DNA of 64,000 bases from the NCBI GenBank assembly GCA_963833605.1, contig CAWHYZ010000032.1, positions 104,540-168,539 on the forward strand. The letters run 5' to 3'. The stretch's first letter is position 1. Each line of letters begins with the position of its first letter. Below the pieces are notes generated by a model. The model was not told where the DNA came from. It did no database searches and saw only the letters and a list, made by a program, of their open reading frames with translations. The translations under genes and the position numbers were made by a program. Source of the DNA: JAFAXD01 sp963833605 (lineage in GTDB: Bacteria; Pseudomonadota; Alphaproteobacteria; Rhizobiales; Xanthobacteraceae). Of this stretch, positions 53,572 to 63,692 are shown piece after piece.

Positions 53572-53782
53572 GAAAAGGGGTGATGCTCCTCCTCGGGATG
53601 TTCACCCTTGGCCCTAAGTCAAAACGCTACCCGTCTTCATGGCTTAAACACTCTGATATTGGTCACAAATTGCAGGCTCGACTTCTCAACAAAAACCCGG
53701 CGCGGTGCCTTTTGGTCACCCGATCGAATTACACACCGGGCTGTTTTGCGTCACGGACGCTTAGCGGGCGGCTTCTTCTCGC

Positions 53783-53941
53783 CTATCGCTTATCCAAGGT
53801 CCGTGAGCACTCTTCCGGAGTGTGGCGCTGTGGGTCGCAAGCCTGCTGTACTTGTTCCGGGCCTCGGCCTCGCAGGCGTTCAAGGTCGCATCCTGCGAGG
53901 ACGTGCAAGGCTACAACTAGCGCTACTACTGCAAATCCCAT
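53783..53941 (-). CDS. Possible short lipoprotein
   Basis: ATG 53941 starts MGFAVVALVVALHVLAGCD, a compact lipoprotein leader with lipobox LAGC, followed by about 33 polar residues containing a Cys pair (QACDPQRHTPEECS). Short lipoproteins of the entericidin or ecotin-associated kind have this size. No clear ribosome site was found. Confidence 0.4.
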   Translation of the reverse strand: MGFAVVALVVALHVLAGCDLERLRGRGPEQVQQACDPQRHTPEECSRTLDKR

Positions 53942-54316
53942 GCGCGCTCTCGCGAACACTTGTCTCCTACATGAATAAGCAAAAACTGTTTCTGTTCCGC
54001 ACCGTTCTGTGGGTCGGCCGCCATTCTACCCATCGTTAAGATCGGCCGCCTGGAAGGCGGCGCAGTTCACCGGGGCCGGTTTGAACCGAGTCTCGCTCAG
54101 ATAATGAATACGCAGACGGGCCAGATTACGATGACGGCGCCCAGAACTAGTGCCCAAATCTGTGTCGGGAGATCATGTGGCATTGTCACCCAACGGACGG
54201 GCGACGTTTAACGCTCCGCCGACCTGGCGTTCCGCGACCGCCCTGGCGGCTCAATTGAAACGAATTGTTAACCTGCGATCTGAGATCGTTGGGGCTCCAA
54301 AGGTAAGGGAACCTCA

Positions 54317-54535
54317 ATGCCCCTCTACTGGATAAAGTTCACCAATGGCGATGAGTGGCGCGGGACGGTGGTCGCGCAGCCGGACTTAACTTTCGCGGCA
54401 ATGAAGGCGCGATCACTTGCGCTCGACATTTTGCAATCGCCCGCGATCCAATGCCGAGATCATACGAAATGGCGGATCGTCATCGCGACTGAGAACGAGG
54501 GACGATTGGAAGAGCCGTTCGGGGTGCCAAGCTAG
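54317..54535 (+). CDS. Small hypothetical protein, DUF6894-like
   Basis: ATG 54317 is preceded by AAAGGTAAGGGA. The 72-residue product begins MPLYWIKFTNGDEWRGTVVA and has AAMKARSLALDILQSPAI and WRIVIATENEGRLEEPFG. Length, the MP-Y start and the final beta-strand resemble the short proteins annotated DUF6894 in Rhizobiales; the match is by eye. It lies 160 bases left of the tRNA-Phe fragment. Confidence 0.5.
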   Translation: MPLYWIKFTNGDEWRGTVVAQPDLTFAAMKARSLALDILQSPAIQCRDHTKWRIVIATENEGRLEEPFGVPS

Positions 54536-54694
54536 GCGACAAAGCAGATCATTGCACGGCTTCACCGGCGTGTATTTTGCCGGGATGCGAGGCATCTTAG
54601 TAATTTGTGTCCCCTGCGCGTCCCCGACTGCAATTAGATTATTTCAGGTACTCCTAGGGACCGAAAAATAACCTTATCTCCCATGGTGTTAAGT

Positions 54695-54736
54695 GGTGCC
54701 CAGGGGCGGAATTGAACCACCGACACCGTGATTTTC
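54695..54736 (-). repeat. Truncated tRNA-Phe 3' end, probable att site (right)
   Basis: The minus strand has the acceptor end (CCTGGGCACC), a full T-arm and, slightly beyond the repeat, a complete anticodon arm CGTGA-CTGAAAA-TCACG with anticodon GAA. The D-arm and 5' acceptor half are missing, so it is not a working tRNA. It repeats 35073-35114 with one mismatch. The copy ends 170 bases before the broken integrase gene. Confidence 0.8.
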
Positions 54737-54905
54737 AGTCACGTAATTTTGTCTGTGGATGGTCTTCGGTGCGCTACGGTGAAAGTTACATTTGCTCACG
54801 AAGACACGATAGTTTAAGCACTTAGCCCCACCGCAATGCACCGAAGCGCATCGGCGACCACGCCCAACATGCGCTAGGGACGCGCTAGTGGAAGGAGGTC
54901 CGATC

Positions 54906-56215
54906 GTGAAGCGCGCTCTTACCGATGCGCTGATCCGAACCCTCACCGCGCCAGACAAAGGGTCCGTTGAGCTTGCCGACCTGAAATGCACCGGGCTTGC
55001 GTACCGCGTGACGGCCAACGCGGCGCGGAGTTGGTATTTCCGCTTTCGTGACCCGCAGTCGCGTCGGCCGACCTACGCAACGATCGGGCGTTACCCCGAC
55101 GTGTCGCTATCGGACGCACGCCAGACAGCCCACAGCATGCGCCGGCAGGTTGCCGCCGGCACCAATCCCGTCACCGTGAAGCGCCAAGAGAGGCACGACG
55201 CATGGACGCGAACGTTTCAGACGCTCGCCGATCGTTACCTTGCGGAACACTCGCAACGGTTCAAGCGCTCGCACGCTGCTGACGCTCGAAACTTGCGCCT
55301 GCACATTCTGCCGGCGCGCACCGGCAGCGACCCGCAAGCTTGGAAAGATCGCCGCTATACCAGCATCCGCCGCAGCGACATGATCGAGTTGGTGGAAGGT
55401 CTGATCAAGGCCGGCAAGCCGACCCTGGCGAATCGTGTGCAGGCGCTCGTTTCCGGCATGTACAGCTTTGCTGTGGACGCCGATCTGGTCGGCTCGCACC
55501 CATGCGCTCGCCTGAAAAAGCGCGGTGTCGAGAACAGAGGCCGGCGGGTTCTCACCGACGATGAAATCCGGCTGTTCTGGCCGGCCATCGTGGCGCCGCC
55601 GGTATCCCGCCGGGTTGGCGTTGCGCTGCGCCTGATGCTGTTGACCGGCGCTAGGCCTGGAGAGGCCGCGGCCTCCCGCGTACTGAGCTGCATTCGCTCG
55701 ATCATCCCAATGCCGCGGCATGGGTGCTGCCCGGCGAGCGATCGAAGAACAAACGCGAGCATCTGATCCCGCTCGGCTCAATCGGGGCGGCAGGCGGTAG
55801 CCGATGGGCTCGCGCTGATCAAGGAAGGCGACGAGCTATCTCTTCCCGTCGCCCCATCATCGAAAGCAGCACAAGCCGATCACACCGCACGCGCTCGCCC
55901 GTCGCCATGGCGCGCTTTGCCGAGAAGATTAGTGGCAAAGGCTCGGACGGCTGGCGAGCCAGCCGCGACGCCGCATGACCTCGTCGCACTGTCGCGACCC
56001 GGCTTTCCAGTCTCGGCATTCCGAAGGAAATCCGCGACCGCGTGCTGAACCATACGCCGCCGGGCTCCGATGTCGGCGAGCACCACTACAACCTTTATGA
56101 ATATGCGGCCGAGAAACGGCGCGCGCTCGCGACGTGCGGAGACCGCGCTCGCTGCAATTCTCGATACGTCAACGGTCGTCATTCCAATTGCCGGCGCCCG
56201 AAGGGCGAAGGCTCG
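54906..56215 (+). pseudogene. Tyrosine recombinase/integrase (P4-like), multiple frameshifts
   Basis: GTG 54906 follows GGAGG by seven bases. The first 280 residues are in one frame: arm-binding domain (ELADLKCTGLAYRVTANAAR, ATIGRYPDVSLSDARQTAHS), core-binding domain, and the first catalytic Arg in RLMLLTGARPGEAA. After about 55680 the remaining catalytic parts lie in other frames: RSKNKREHLIPLG near 55740-55780, TPHDL/RRTVATRLSSLGIP near 55965-56030, LNHT near 56045, and the Tyr in HHYNLYEYAAEKR near 56085-56115. At least two or three indels disable it. Family use of tRNA 3' ends agrees with the adjacent tRNA-Phe fragment. Confidence 0.8.
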
Positions 56216-56308
56216 CCGAACGACGGATAGGATCGCTCCCGACAAGGCCGGACAACCGCATCGGCTTTCCCGTTGCCCCCTGTGCGGCCCCTGCGGAGAG
56301 GCTTCCCG

Positions 56309-57119
56309 ATGATCGCGCAGTTCACCTCAAATCACCTCGCCGAGAATGAGAAATTTTGGCGAACGCCAGACAATGGCCTATGGAGGCCGGCCGGATTCGT
56401 TTTCTGGCAAACGCGTTTCATCAAATCGGCCGCGCGATGTTCGGGAACAAATGGACAGGGGACAAAGCCTTTATCGAACAACCGAGGCTGATGGCAATCG
56501 CGCAAGGGCCAAACTTGATACTACTACGGCGCTGGAAACCGCGTCGAACAGGCAATCTAGTGCGTTCGGCGCGGCTGGTTGGTGCAGAGAGAAATCGCAT
56601 CATTGGCTCAGGGAGGCCAACTCGCGACCGCTTGGCGCGCGCGCGCCGGCGGCGACGTTATTGCGATGCCGGCGGCGTATTGGAACACCGAGCAGCTTTC
56701 GCCGCGCTTCTATTCGGTGCCGTGCTCTCTCAACCTTTCGGTCAGCGGAAGTCAGCGGTCGCCAGGGTGGATTTTCGTTACGTCGGATACGTTGAACGCG
56801 GGTATCGTGGGCTGCACGTCGACACCGCCGCGACCAAGCAATCAGCCGGAAGACCCAAATCCGCGCCGGATCGAAGAAAGAATTTGATTGGGATGAGGGA
56901 AAGCTGTTCGCCTTCAAGCTGCTTAACAAACGTGGCGACTTCGAGGATTTTGACCGTCAGAACGACGATTGGCACGCTATGGCCGACCTAGAAAAGCTCG
57001 TGCTGCAGCACGTAGCCAAGGAGAAATATCGCACGAGCCGCGTAGACGTTGAACCGTCAACAAGCTCGGTGCGCCGCTATGTCACCAAATGGGTCAAGGA
57101 GTGGCACGGTTCACAATAG
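56309..57119 (+). pseudogene. Broken hypothetical protein of the element
   Basis: Coding pieces in different frames: MIAQFTSNHLAENEKFWRTP from ATG 56309, then IRFLANAFHQIGRAMFGNKW with TGDKAFIEQPR near 56395-56490, and at the 3' end FDWDEGKLFAFKLLNKRGDF, ADLEKLVLQHVAKEKYR and VRRYVTKWVKEWHG to TAG at 57117. The parts look like one cargo protein of about 265 residues, with several indels. I cannot name it. Confidence 0.45.
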
Positions 57120-57265
57120 TTCACGATTAAATTACAGCTCTTTGTGAGCCGAATTGCTCACCAATCAGAACCATTGTTCGCTGACAACATCACTGCGGCG
57201 CAGGCATCCTTGCCGCAATGCAGCCGCGCATATTGTATGTGGTGCCGGCACAGAAAGAGGATGCA

Positions 57266-57523
57266 ATGCGAGACATCGCAACAGCGATGGGACTTATCCC
57301 CGCCGATCCCGACAAGGCCTATTCCGTCGAGCAAGCCGCCGAACGCATCGGCGTCTGCGCAAACACAGTTTACAACGAAGCCGCAGCCGGAAGGCTGATC
57401 CTGCGCAAACTTCGGCGCCGTACCGTTGTAACGGCCGCAGACCTTGCCGAGTACCTCGCCAACCTGCCGCCGCTGTCCGAGCCGGTCCCGAAGATCGTGC
57501 ACGCACCGGAACCGCGCCGATGA
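57266..57523 (+). CDS. Excisionase-like helix-turn-helix protein
   Basis: ATG 57266 with AGAGG upstream gives 85 residues. The central part is a MerR/excisionase-type winged helix (YSVEQAAERIGVCANTVYNE, GRLILRKLRRRTVVTAADLA, EYLANLPPL). Such small proteins act as recombination directionality factors or regulators in integrative elements, which fits the nearby integrase pseudogene. It is intact although its neighbours are broken. Confidence 0.7.
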   Translation: MRDIATAMGLIPADPDKAYSVEQAAERIGVCANTVYNEAAAGRLILRKLRRRTVVTAADLAEYLANLPPLSEPVPKIVHAPEPRR

Positions 57524-58094
57524 GCAGGGTCCCACTCACGGCGCGCACGCAGCTTGTTCAGGTCAAGGCCATCACTTTGCGCGCTCGACAAGGCGACCAT
57601 CGCCTCCGAGATCATCAACCAACAACACGGACCGAACAAGAAAACGGCCCATCCTCGCGGGCGGGCCGATTTGATTCTCACCAACGTCAAGCGGCGCGGC
57701 CAGCGCCACCGGCACAAGGACATCCCCGTCAAGGAAGGCCGTCATGCAGTTCGTCCCAATACATGATCCGATTCCCGGACGCAAGAGCGGCATCGCCGCT
57801 GACCGCGAGATCGCAACCCCGATCCGCGCCGAGTTGATCGGAGATGATCAGGCGACGGCGCTCGGTATCGAGGTCAGGAGCGCGCGCCAGTTCTCGATCT
57901 CTGCCGCAAGCTGGTCGCAGCCGGGCACGACCGGGTGAGCGCACTGCGCGCTTATCGTGGGACGACGCTCTCGCTCATCGTCCGCTCCATCGGCGAGGCC
58001 GCCGCGCTCGACGAGGCGCGGCGCGACGAGCTCAACAACGCCGAGCACACCCTGGGCGGCACGAGCGCCTTGGCCAACGCGAAGAAGGCAGGCG
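57524..58094. other. Debris between the two integrase remnants
   Basis: No intact gene. A plus-strand frame from 57520 (MSRVPLTARTQLVQ) and fragments such as ATIASEIINQQHGPNKKTAH look like shattered element genes. Codon usage and GC rise toward the right end. Confidence 0.35.
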
Positions 58095-59185
58095 AAGTTG
58101 CCGTTTGGGCACTATGCGACGCGGTGGATCGCCCAGCAGCACGCGAAAGTTGCAGCAGGGAAGCTAAAGCAACGCACCGCCGACGATTATGCAGATTTGT
58201 TGCGTCGGTACGTGCTGGGCCGCTTCCAGACACCCCTGGCCGCTTCGGTGCCAAGGCGGTAGGCGCAATAACATCGCTCGACTGCGAGGCGTTCCTGGCT
58301 GACTTGGGAGGGGCGGGTTTAGCCCGCAGGACGGTCACCTGAAAGGGGTTGGGTGTGCTCTCGGCGGTCCTTGCGCCTACGCGGCCCGCCACAACGCAAT
58401 CCCTGCCAGCCCCGCCGACGCGGTGGACCGTGGCGAAGTGCATGCCGTAGGCGACCACCAACCCTTTGAGCACCACCCGCTTATCGGCGGGGCAAGTAGC
58501 TGCCTTCGCCGCTAAGGTAGAAAACGGTAAAGCGGTAAACCAACCCCGTTTACGGCCTACTCGTGCTGTTCTTGGCGTACACGGGTTTACGCGCGTGCGA
58601 AGCCGCAGGGCTGGAGGTACGCGATGTAACGCTAACCACCGGCCCAGACGGCACCATCCAAAGGTGCAGTGCGCGTGCAACGCACCAAGACCCCGCCGTC
58701 CACGGCGAGTGGGTCCTACCGGCACGCCCAAGAGCAAGCGCAGCCGTCGCACCGTACCCTTACCGCCTTGGTTGGCCACGAGACTTGCGGACTACCTTGC
58801 GGGCGGTACCACACGCAGATGTGTCGCACCCGCGCGCCGACGAACCGCAGGCACCCCTATGGCCGAACCGGCGACCAGGCGGCGCCCGCACGAAAGGGCA
58901 ACCCCGCCGTAGCGGCCCTAGATTGGTTGGAGCCGTGCGAACTTCGACACCTTGCAATACCGGGTGCTACGGCCCGCCATGGAGGCGGTTGGGCTTACGG
59001 GTGTGCCCAGGGCTACATGACTTACGGCATACGTTCGCCGCGCTACAGCTGTCGGCGGGTACCCACTACATGCAGGTGAGTAGGTGGCTCGGCCACGCGA
59101 GCTACGTGGTGACGATGACCGCGTACGCGGAGTGGCTACCCGACGGAGGACGCCGGCAACACGCTACCCGAGCCAGTCCCGCCGC
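58095..59185 (+). pseudogene. Actinobacterial phage-type integrase, shattered by frameshifts
   Basis: Pieces in order but in changing frames: FGHYATRWIAQQHAKVAAGK and TADDYADLLRRYVLGRF (core-binding SAM-like domain), AITSLDCEAFLADL, AYAARHNAIPASPADAVDR, LSAGQVAAFAA, then LFLAYTGLRACEAAGLEVRD (first catalytic Arg), RRTVPLPPWLATRLADYLA, and finally GLHDLRHTFAALQLSAGTHY with QVSRWLGHASYVVTMTAYAE (HxxR, His, Tyr). This is the layout of integrases from mycobacterial and other actinobacterial elements. At least five frame changes make it non-functional as sequenced. Confidence 0.7.
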
Positions 59186-59219
59186 CGGTGGCAGAGACGA
59201 ACGTAGTCAAGTTGTTTGC

Positions 59220-60432
59220 GTAGGCGGCTCCCCCCGCTGGGCAAAAATGCCGGAAGAATTTTTTTATGATGTCATATATGTGATGCCGTCGTACTGGTCG
59301 AGTATTGCGTCTCACTGCTCCGGCGCGCGCCTCTTTGCTTCTGTTCCGCAAGTTCTTTGCTGATCCTCGATCTTCATCTGCCAAAATGAGGACGAGCGCT
59401 GTCGAGCATCGAAATAGTGGAGTGCCGTTGCGTTTGCACCGCATCTCCCACGGGGCGGAAGACGGTGAAGTGCACAACAAGTCGAAAAGGGCAACATTCA
59501 GAATCAAAGGGCGGTACCACGCGGCTCGCGGAAACTACAAAGGACAAACCAGGGGGACATGCAGGACTCGGCGGGGAAGCGAAAGACCTGCGACACACGG
59601 ATGTTTGATTTCCTTCACGGTCGCAGGCTTGTTGATCCGGATGTTTGGTACGCGGAACGTGTCGGCGACCTGCTTATGACGGGCTGTTCCCTTCTTTTTT
59701 TCGTTCCTACTATGTCTTGGTCGTTCGGGTGCTCGGCTAGCGTGGGGCCTTCACCGGATCGCGTAGAACCCGTCGAATTATGCGAAGGCCTCGGACACGG
59801 AGCGGTAATTGCTCGCATCGACGCGATGAGTTCGCGGATTACCCCCAACCCACGTCCAGGTCTTCCCGTCGGTTGCCTTCCCCGCTTCGTATATTGCTCT
59901 ATAAATGAGCGGCGAAATTTGATCTGAAATCTAAAAATAGTTCGCCGCTAAGAACGGCCAATCGCATCGATTGAAAACGTCTTCGAGCCAGAAGCGCCAC
60001 ATGTCGGTCCGAAGTTCGGACGGTTGGCGTGCCCATCGTGGGGTGTTCCGTCTTCGGCGAGGCTGAAGAGCAGGCCGCCGATGCGGAGATCGCAGCCAAT
60101 GGTCCGTATCCTCCCCGTGATTCGCGCTTCGCTGGCAATTCTTGGTCTTCGTCGGTTGTGTGGGTTGCTACGGTCGTCATGGTCCTAGTCCCTTCTCCGT
60201 GCTATTGTTGGCTCGCTACATGCTATTAGTTCCGGCACCGGCAGCCACATGTCTTTCATCGTTCTGAACACTACACCTAGTGTCCCACAAGTCGTCGCAA
60301 CACAAGATGTTGTGTCTTGGGTGTCGCGCGCCGGCACGCCGGGTTAACCCGCGCGTACGCCGGGGTAGCGCCGGGGTGAACGGTCTTGCCGCGCTTGCTA
60401 ACCGCCGCTGACCTGCGCGAACGGGCCCAACC
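59220..60432. other. 1.2 kb without a supported gene
   Basis: Short frames occur on both strands but none resembles a protein or has a ribosome site with a sensible start. A CTAGTGTCC stretch at about 60276 recalls the ends of the palindromes at 22.8-23.2 kb but lacks a second arm. Confidence 0.45.
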
Positions 60433-60605
60433 CAGCACCATGTCGCCCGCTTCTACTACCCCGCCTACATGGGCCCGTGGGGCTGGCTCGGCCTCGACCT
60501 CACTGTTGGCGACGTGGAGTGGGATGAGGTCCGCGAGCTGGTCAACGCGTCCTACCGAATGAAGCGGCCCTGCGCAAGCTGATCAAGGAGCTCGACGGCC
60601 GCTAA
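60433..60605 (+). pseudogene. C-terminal remnant of a MmcQ/YjbR-like protein
   Basis: The plus strand reads HHVARFYYPAYMGPWGWLGL, DLTVGDVEWDEVRELVNASY, then after a frame change ALRKLIKELDGR and TAA at 60603. This is the last 55 residues of the MmcQ/YjbR double-wing family, in a sequence style typical of Actinobacteria (ARFYYPxYxGPRGWLGLRLD). The N-terminal half is missing. It ends 21 bases before the insertion sequence. Confidence 0.55.
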
Positions 60606-60626
60606 TCACCTCCGGGTCTGCGCTTA

Positions 60627-60650
60627 GGAATCGCGCAGTAATTGATTAGG
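60627..60650 (+). repeat. Left terminal inverted repeat of the IS
   Basis: GGAATCGCGCAGTAATTGAT continuing to TAGG; shares CGCGCAGTAATT with the complement of the right end. Confidence 0.7.
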
Positions 60651-60681
60651 TTTTTCCGTTTGGTTTGTCCACACTTGTGGT

Positions 60682-61636
60682 ATGACGCTGCCTGCTGTGG
60701 ATTCCGATCGGGTCGCCGCCCGTTTGTCGTTGATCCGCCCGCATCTGGACGAGCGGGCGTGGCGGTTGTTGCTCGGCGCGGAGGCGAAGGTGCTGGGTCG
60801 GGGCGGGATCAAGTTGGTCGCGGCGGCCGGTGGGGTGCATCCGGATACCGTGGCGCAGGGTGTGCGCGAGTTGGATTACGACGAACCGATTCCGGGGCGG
60901 GTGCGCCGGCCGGGTGCGGGGCGCCCGGCGATGGCGGTGACCGACCCCGATCTAGTCGCCGCGCTGGATGCGTTGGTGGATCCGGTCTCGCGCGGCGATC
61001 CGGAGTCGCCGTTGCGGTGGACGACCAAATCGACGGCGAAGCTGGCCGCCGAGCTGACCGCCATGGGGCATCGGGTGTCCGCGCGGACGGTGGCCAAGCT
61101 GCTCAAACAGGCTGGTTATAGCCTGCAGGCGAACTCGAAAACCCTTGAAGGCGCCCAGCATCGGGATCGGGATGCGCAGTTCGGCTATCTCAACACCCAA
61201 GTCGAGCGGTTCCAGGCCGACGGGGACCCGGTGATCAGCGTGGACACCAAGAAGAAGGAACTCGTCGGCAACTACAAAGCTGCTGGCCGTGAATGGGAGC
61301 CCGCCGGGTCACCGCGCCCGGTGAAGGTGCACGACTTCGCCGACAAGCGGCTGGGCAAGGTAGCTCCCTACGGGGTCTACGACATCGCCGCCAACACCGG
61401 CTGGGTCAACGTCGGCACCGACGCCGACACCGGCCAGTTCGCGGTGGAATCGATCCGCCGCTGGTGGACCACGATGGGCGCTACCAGCTATCCCGGATCG
61501 GACAAGCTGCTGATCACCGCCGACTCCGGTGGCTCCAACGGATCCCGGCTGCGGCTGTGGAAAACCGAACTCGCCGCCTTGGCCGCCGAGGCCGGACTCG
61601 ACATCACGGTCTGCCACCTGCCGCCCGGCACCTCCA
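60682..61636 (+). pseudogene. ISAzo13-type transposase, 5' exon
   Basis: ATG 60682 starts 318 codons plus one base. An N-terminal helix-turn-helix part (GGIKLVAAAGGVHPDTVAQG, RRPGAGRPAMA) precedes the DDE domain with the first Asp at residue 188 (VISVDTKKKELVG) and the second at 281 (LLITADSGGSNGSR), ending LPPGTS. The family continues with KWNxIEHRLFS, which appears only after the intron at 63693. As the intron lies antisense, it cannot splice from the transposase mRNA, so the gene is disrupted. Confidence 0.88.
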
Positions 61637-61698
61637 ATAGGGTCGGGGACTGGCGCGGTGACGCAGTACGTGCGTTCCGTTTCCAGCCCCCGCCACCT

Positions 61699-61733
61699 CG
61701 ATTCCGTGCGTGCGGTTCTCCCGCACACGGCTC
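61699..61733 (-). ncRNA. Group II intron domain V
   Basis: Minus strand GAGCCGTGTGCGGGAGAACC continuing CGCACGCACGG: a 34-base hairpin with the catalytic AGC triad at the base and a GAGA-type tetraloop, the classic domain V. The reverse transcriptase stop (61732-61734) overlaps its first base. Confidence 0.85.
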
Positions 61734-63129
61734 ACCGACGTCGTTCACCACCGGCATTCGGCTTCCCCCGCCAGTCCCGGAAGGGCCTGGGGGCGACGAC
61801 GTTCCCAGAAAGGCCGACCAGGCCCAGATGGTCCGGGGAGGCATAGGCCACCACGTGCCATCCGAAGCTACGGGAGCGCTTGTGGCGTTTGCCGATGAAC
61901 AGCGCCATCCGCATCCGCACGTACTCCCTGATCACCCCGAAGTGGTGTGCTGAGTTGCCGTACTTGAAGTACGCCGCCCAGCCGTTCAGGAACAAGTTGA
62001 GGTCCTGAACCACCACCTCGGTCGGCAGCAGCAACCGGGAGCGGTCCGTCAATTCCCGGATCCGTTCCCGTGCGTGCCGCACCGCCTTGTCCGCGGGCCA
62101 GCGGGCGAGGAAGGGGAACGGCCGCCGCCCAGGGCGAGCGGGCGCGTTCACCAACCGGTGATGGAAACCGAGGAAGTCCACTCCCTCGCCTCCCACCCGA
62201 AGGTGCACAATCCTGGTCTTGGCCTCCTTCGGTTCCAAGCCGAGATCGGCCAGCAGTTCCCGAAGCCGCGCCAGCGCGGCCTCGGCCTGCCGCCGGGACC
62301 TGCACATCACCAACGCGTCGTCGGCATAACGCACCAGGACCCCGTGCTCGCCCACGTCCCATGCCCGGTCGAGCCGGTGCAGGTAGACGTTGCAGAGCAA
62401 GGCGGATGCAACCCCGCCCTGTGGGGTTCCGGTGACCGGCCGACGGACCTGCCCCTCCTCCATCACCCCCGCGCGCAACATCGCACGCAGCAGCTTCAGG
62501 AACGGCTGGTCGCAGACACGTTCCTCGACCGCCTGTATCAACTTCTCGATCGGAATCGCCGAAAAACAGTTGGCGATGTCCGTCTCCACCACCCACTGAC
62601 GCCCCCGCCAGGACTCATCGATGAGCGCCTGCAGCGCGTCATGGGCACCGCGCCGGGGACGGAACCCGAACGAGCACGGAAGGAAATCCGCCTCGAATAC
62701 CGGCTCCGCCACCAGTTTCCACGCGGCCTGCACGATCCGGTCGCGCACCGAAGGGATCGACAGCGGCCTTTGCTCCACCGTGCCGGGCTTGGGGATGAAC
62801 ACCCGACGCGCCGGGAGCGGACGATAGCTGCCTTCCTTCAGTTCCACGGCCAGTTCGTCGAGGAGGCGGGCAACCCCGTACTCCTCGACCTCCTCCAGGG
62901 TGATTCGGTCGATACCTGGCGCGCCGTTGTTGCGGCGCACCGCGACCCACCCGCGCCACAGGACGTCCCTGCGCGAGACCTTGTCCATCAGCGCGTGGAA
63001 CCGCCGCCCGGGATCGGCCTTGGCCGCCCGGTAGAGCGCATGCTGCAAGGCACGGACCGGATCCGAGGGAGAACGTCCCCCGTCGGCGGGACTAGCCACC
63101 TGGGCACTCACCGGGCCCCTCCTCCACAT
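61732..63129 (-). CDS. ltrA: Group II intron reverse transcriptase/maturase
   Basis: A 465-residue protein. The RT domain shows RT0-RT7 motifs: GAPGIDRITLEE, YRPLPARRVFIPKPG, RPLSIPSVRDRIVQ, VETDIANCFSAIP, VTGTPQGGVASALLCN, and the catalytic VRYADDALVM (YADD at 268-271), then FLGFHHRLV. The maturase/X domain follows (DLNLFLNGWAAYFKYGNSAH). No HNH endonuclease domain is seen, so mobility would rely on nascent strands as primers. The start is uncertain; ATG 63129 or the GTG six codons later. Confidence 0.9.
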   Translation of the reverse strand: MWRRGPVSAQVASPADGGRSPSDPVRALQHALYRAAKADPGRRFHALMDKVSRRDVLWRGWVAVRRNNGAPGIDRITLEEVEEYGVARLLDELAVELKEGSYRPLPARRVFIPKPGTVEQRPLSIPSVRDRIVQAAWKLVAEPVFEADFLPCSFGFRPRRGAHDALQALIDESWRGRQWVVETDIANCFSAIPIEKLIQAVEERVCDQPFLKLLRAMLRAGVMEEGQVRRPVTGTPQGGVASALLCNVYLHRLDRAWDVGEHGVLVRYADDALVMCRSRRQAEAALARLRELLADLGLEPKEAKTRIVHLRVGGEGVDFLGFHHRLVNAPARPGRRPFPFLARWPADKAVRHARERIRELTDRSRLLLPTEVVVQDLNLFLNGWAAYFKYGNSAHHFGVIREYVRMRMALFIGKRHKRSRSFGWHVVAYASPDHLGLVGLSGNVVAPRPFRDWRGKPNAGGERRR

Positions 63130-63692
63130 CTCTACGCATCGACGAAGTAGCGGCCCTTCCCTAACCGGCGGTTATGTTGTCCGCCCGGCTCAAGCAGTAC
63201 TACGGCCGCCTCTGACGCCCACCCGGCCAGCACCCACTTCCCGAGGTCATCGGTTATAGGGCACCCAGCTTCCAGCGGCACCTGCGCGCAGGCCGCCGGG
63301 CCAGGGAGGGCCTCTCCAGTTCCCGCCGTCACTATCCGAACGTTCCGCGCCCCTTACGCCGGGGAGTTCTTCACAGCTGCGATTCCAGGGTCTTCGCCGC
63401 TTCCATGGCCTTCGCCCTGACACTCCGGGCTCGGCTCTCCCTTGTCCCACCTCACGATGGGGATTTTCACGACGCGGCAGGCTTCGCTTGATGCTGCGGA
63501 CCGCTCGGTTGCTCCCCCTTTGAAGGGCTTTTGACGCTGGGCTTCGACACCGGGCGTTTCCCCCCGATGCCGCCAGCCTGCTACCGGGCCTCCTGGCAGT
63601 TACCCGGACCGGACTTGCACCGGCAAGCGACGACGAGCTTACGACTGACGATCAATCACCTACATGACCAACCTCCGGTCTTCTGGACGCAC

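Larger units (their letters stand above)
61637..63692 (-). mobile_element. Group II intron, antisense in the transposase gene
   Basis: Read on the minus strand the intron begins GTGCGTCCAGAAG at 63692 and ends CCCGACCCTAT at 61637, both typical group II termini (GTGCG... and a final AT/AY). Domain V is at 61733-61699. A 465-residue reverse transcriptase/maturase fills domain IV. Excising 61637-63692 from the plus strand restores the transposase frame exactly (A + AA gives the expected Lys codon). Confidence 0.88.
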
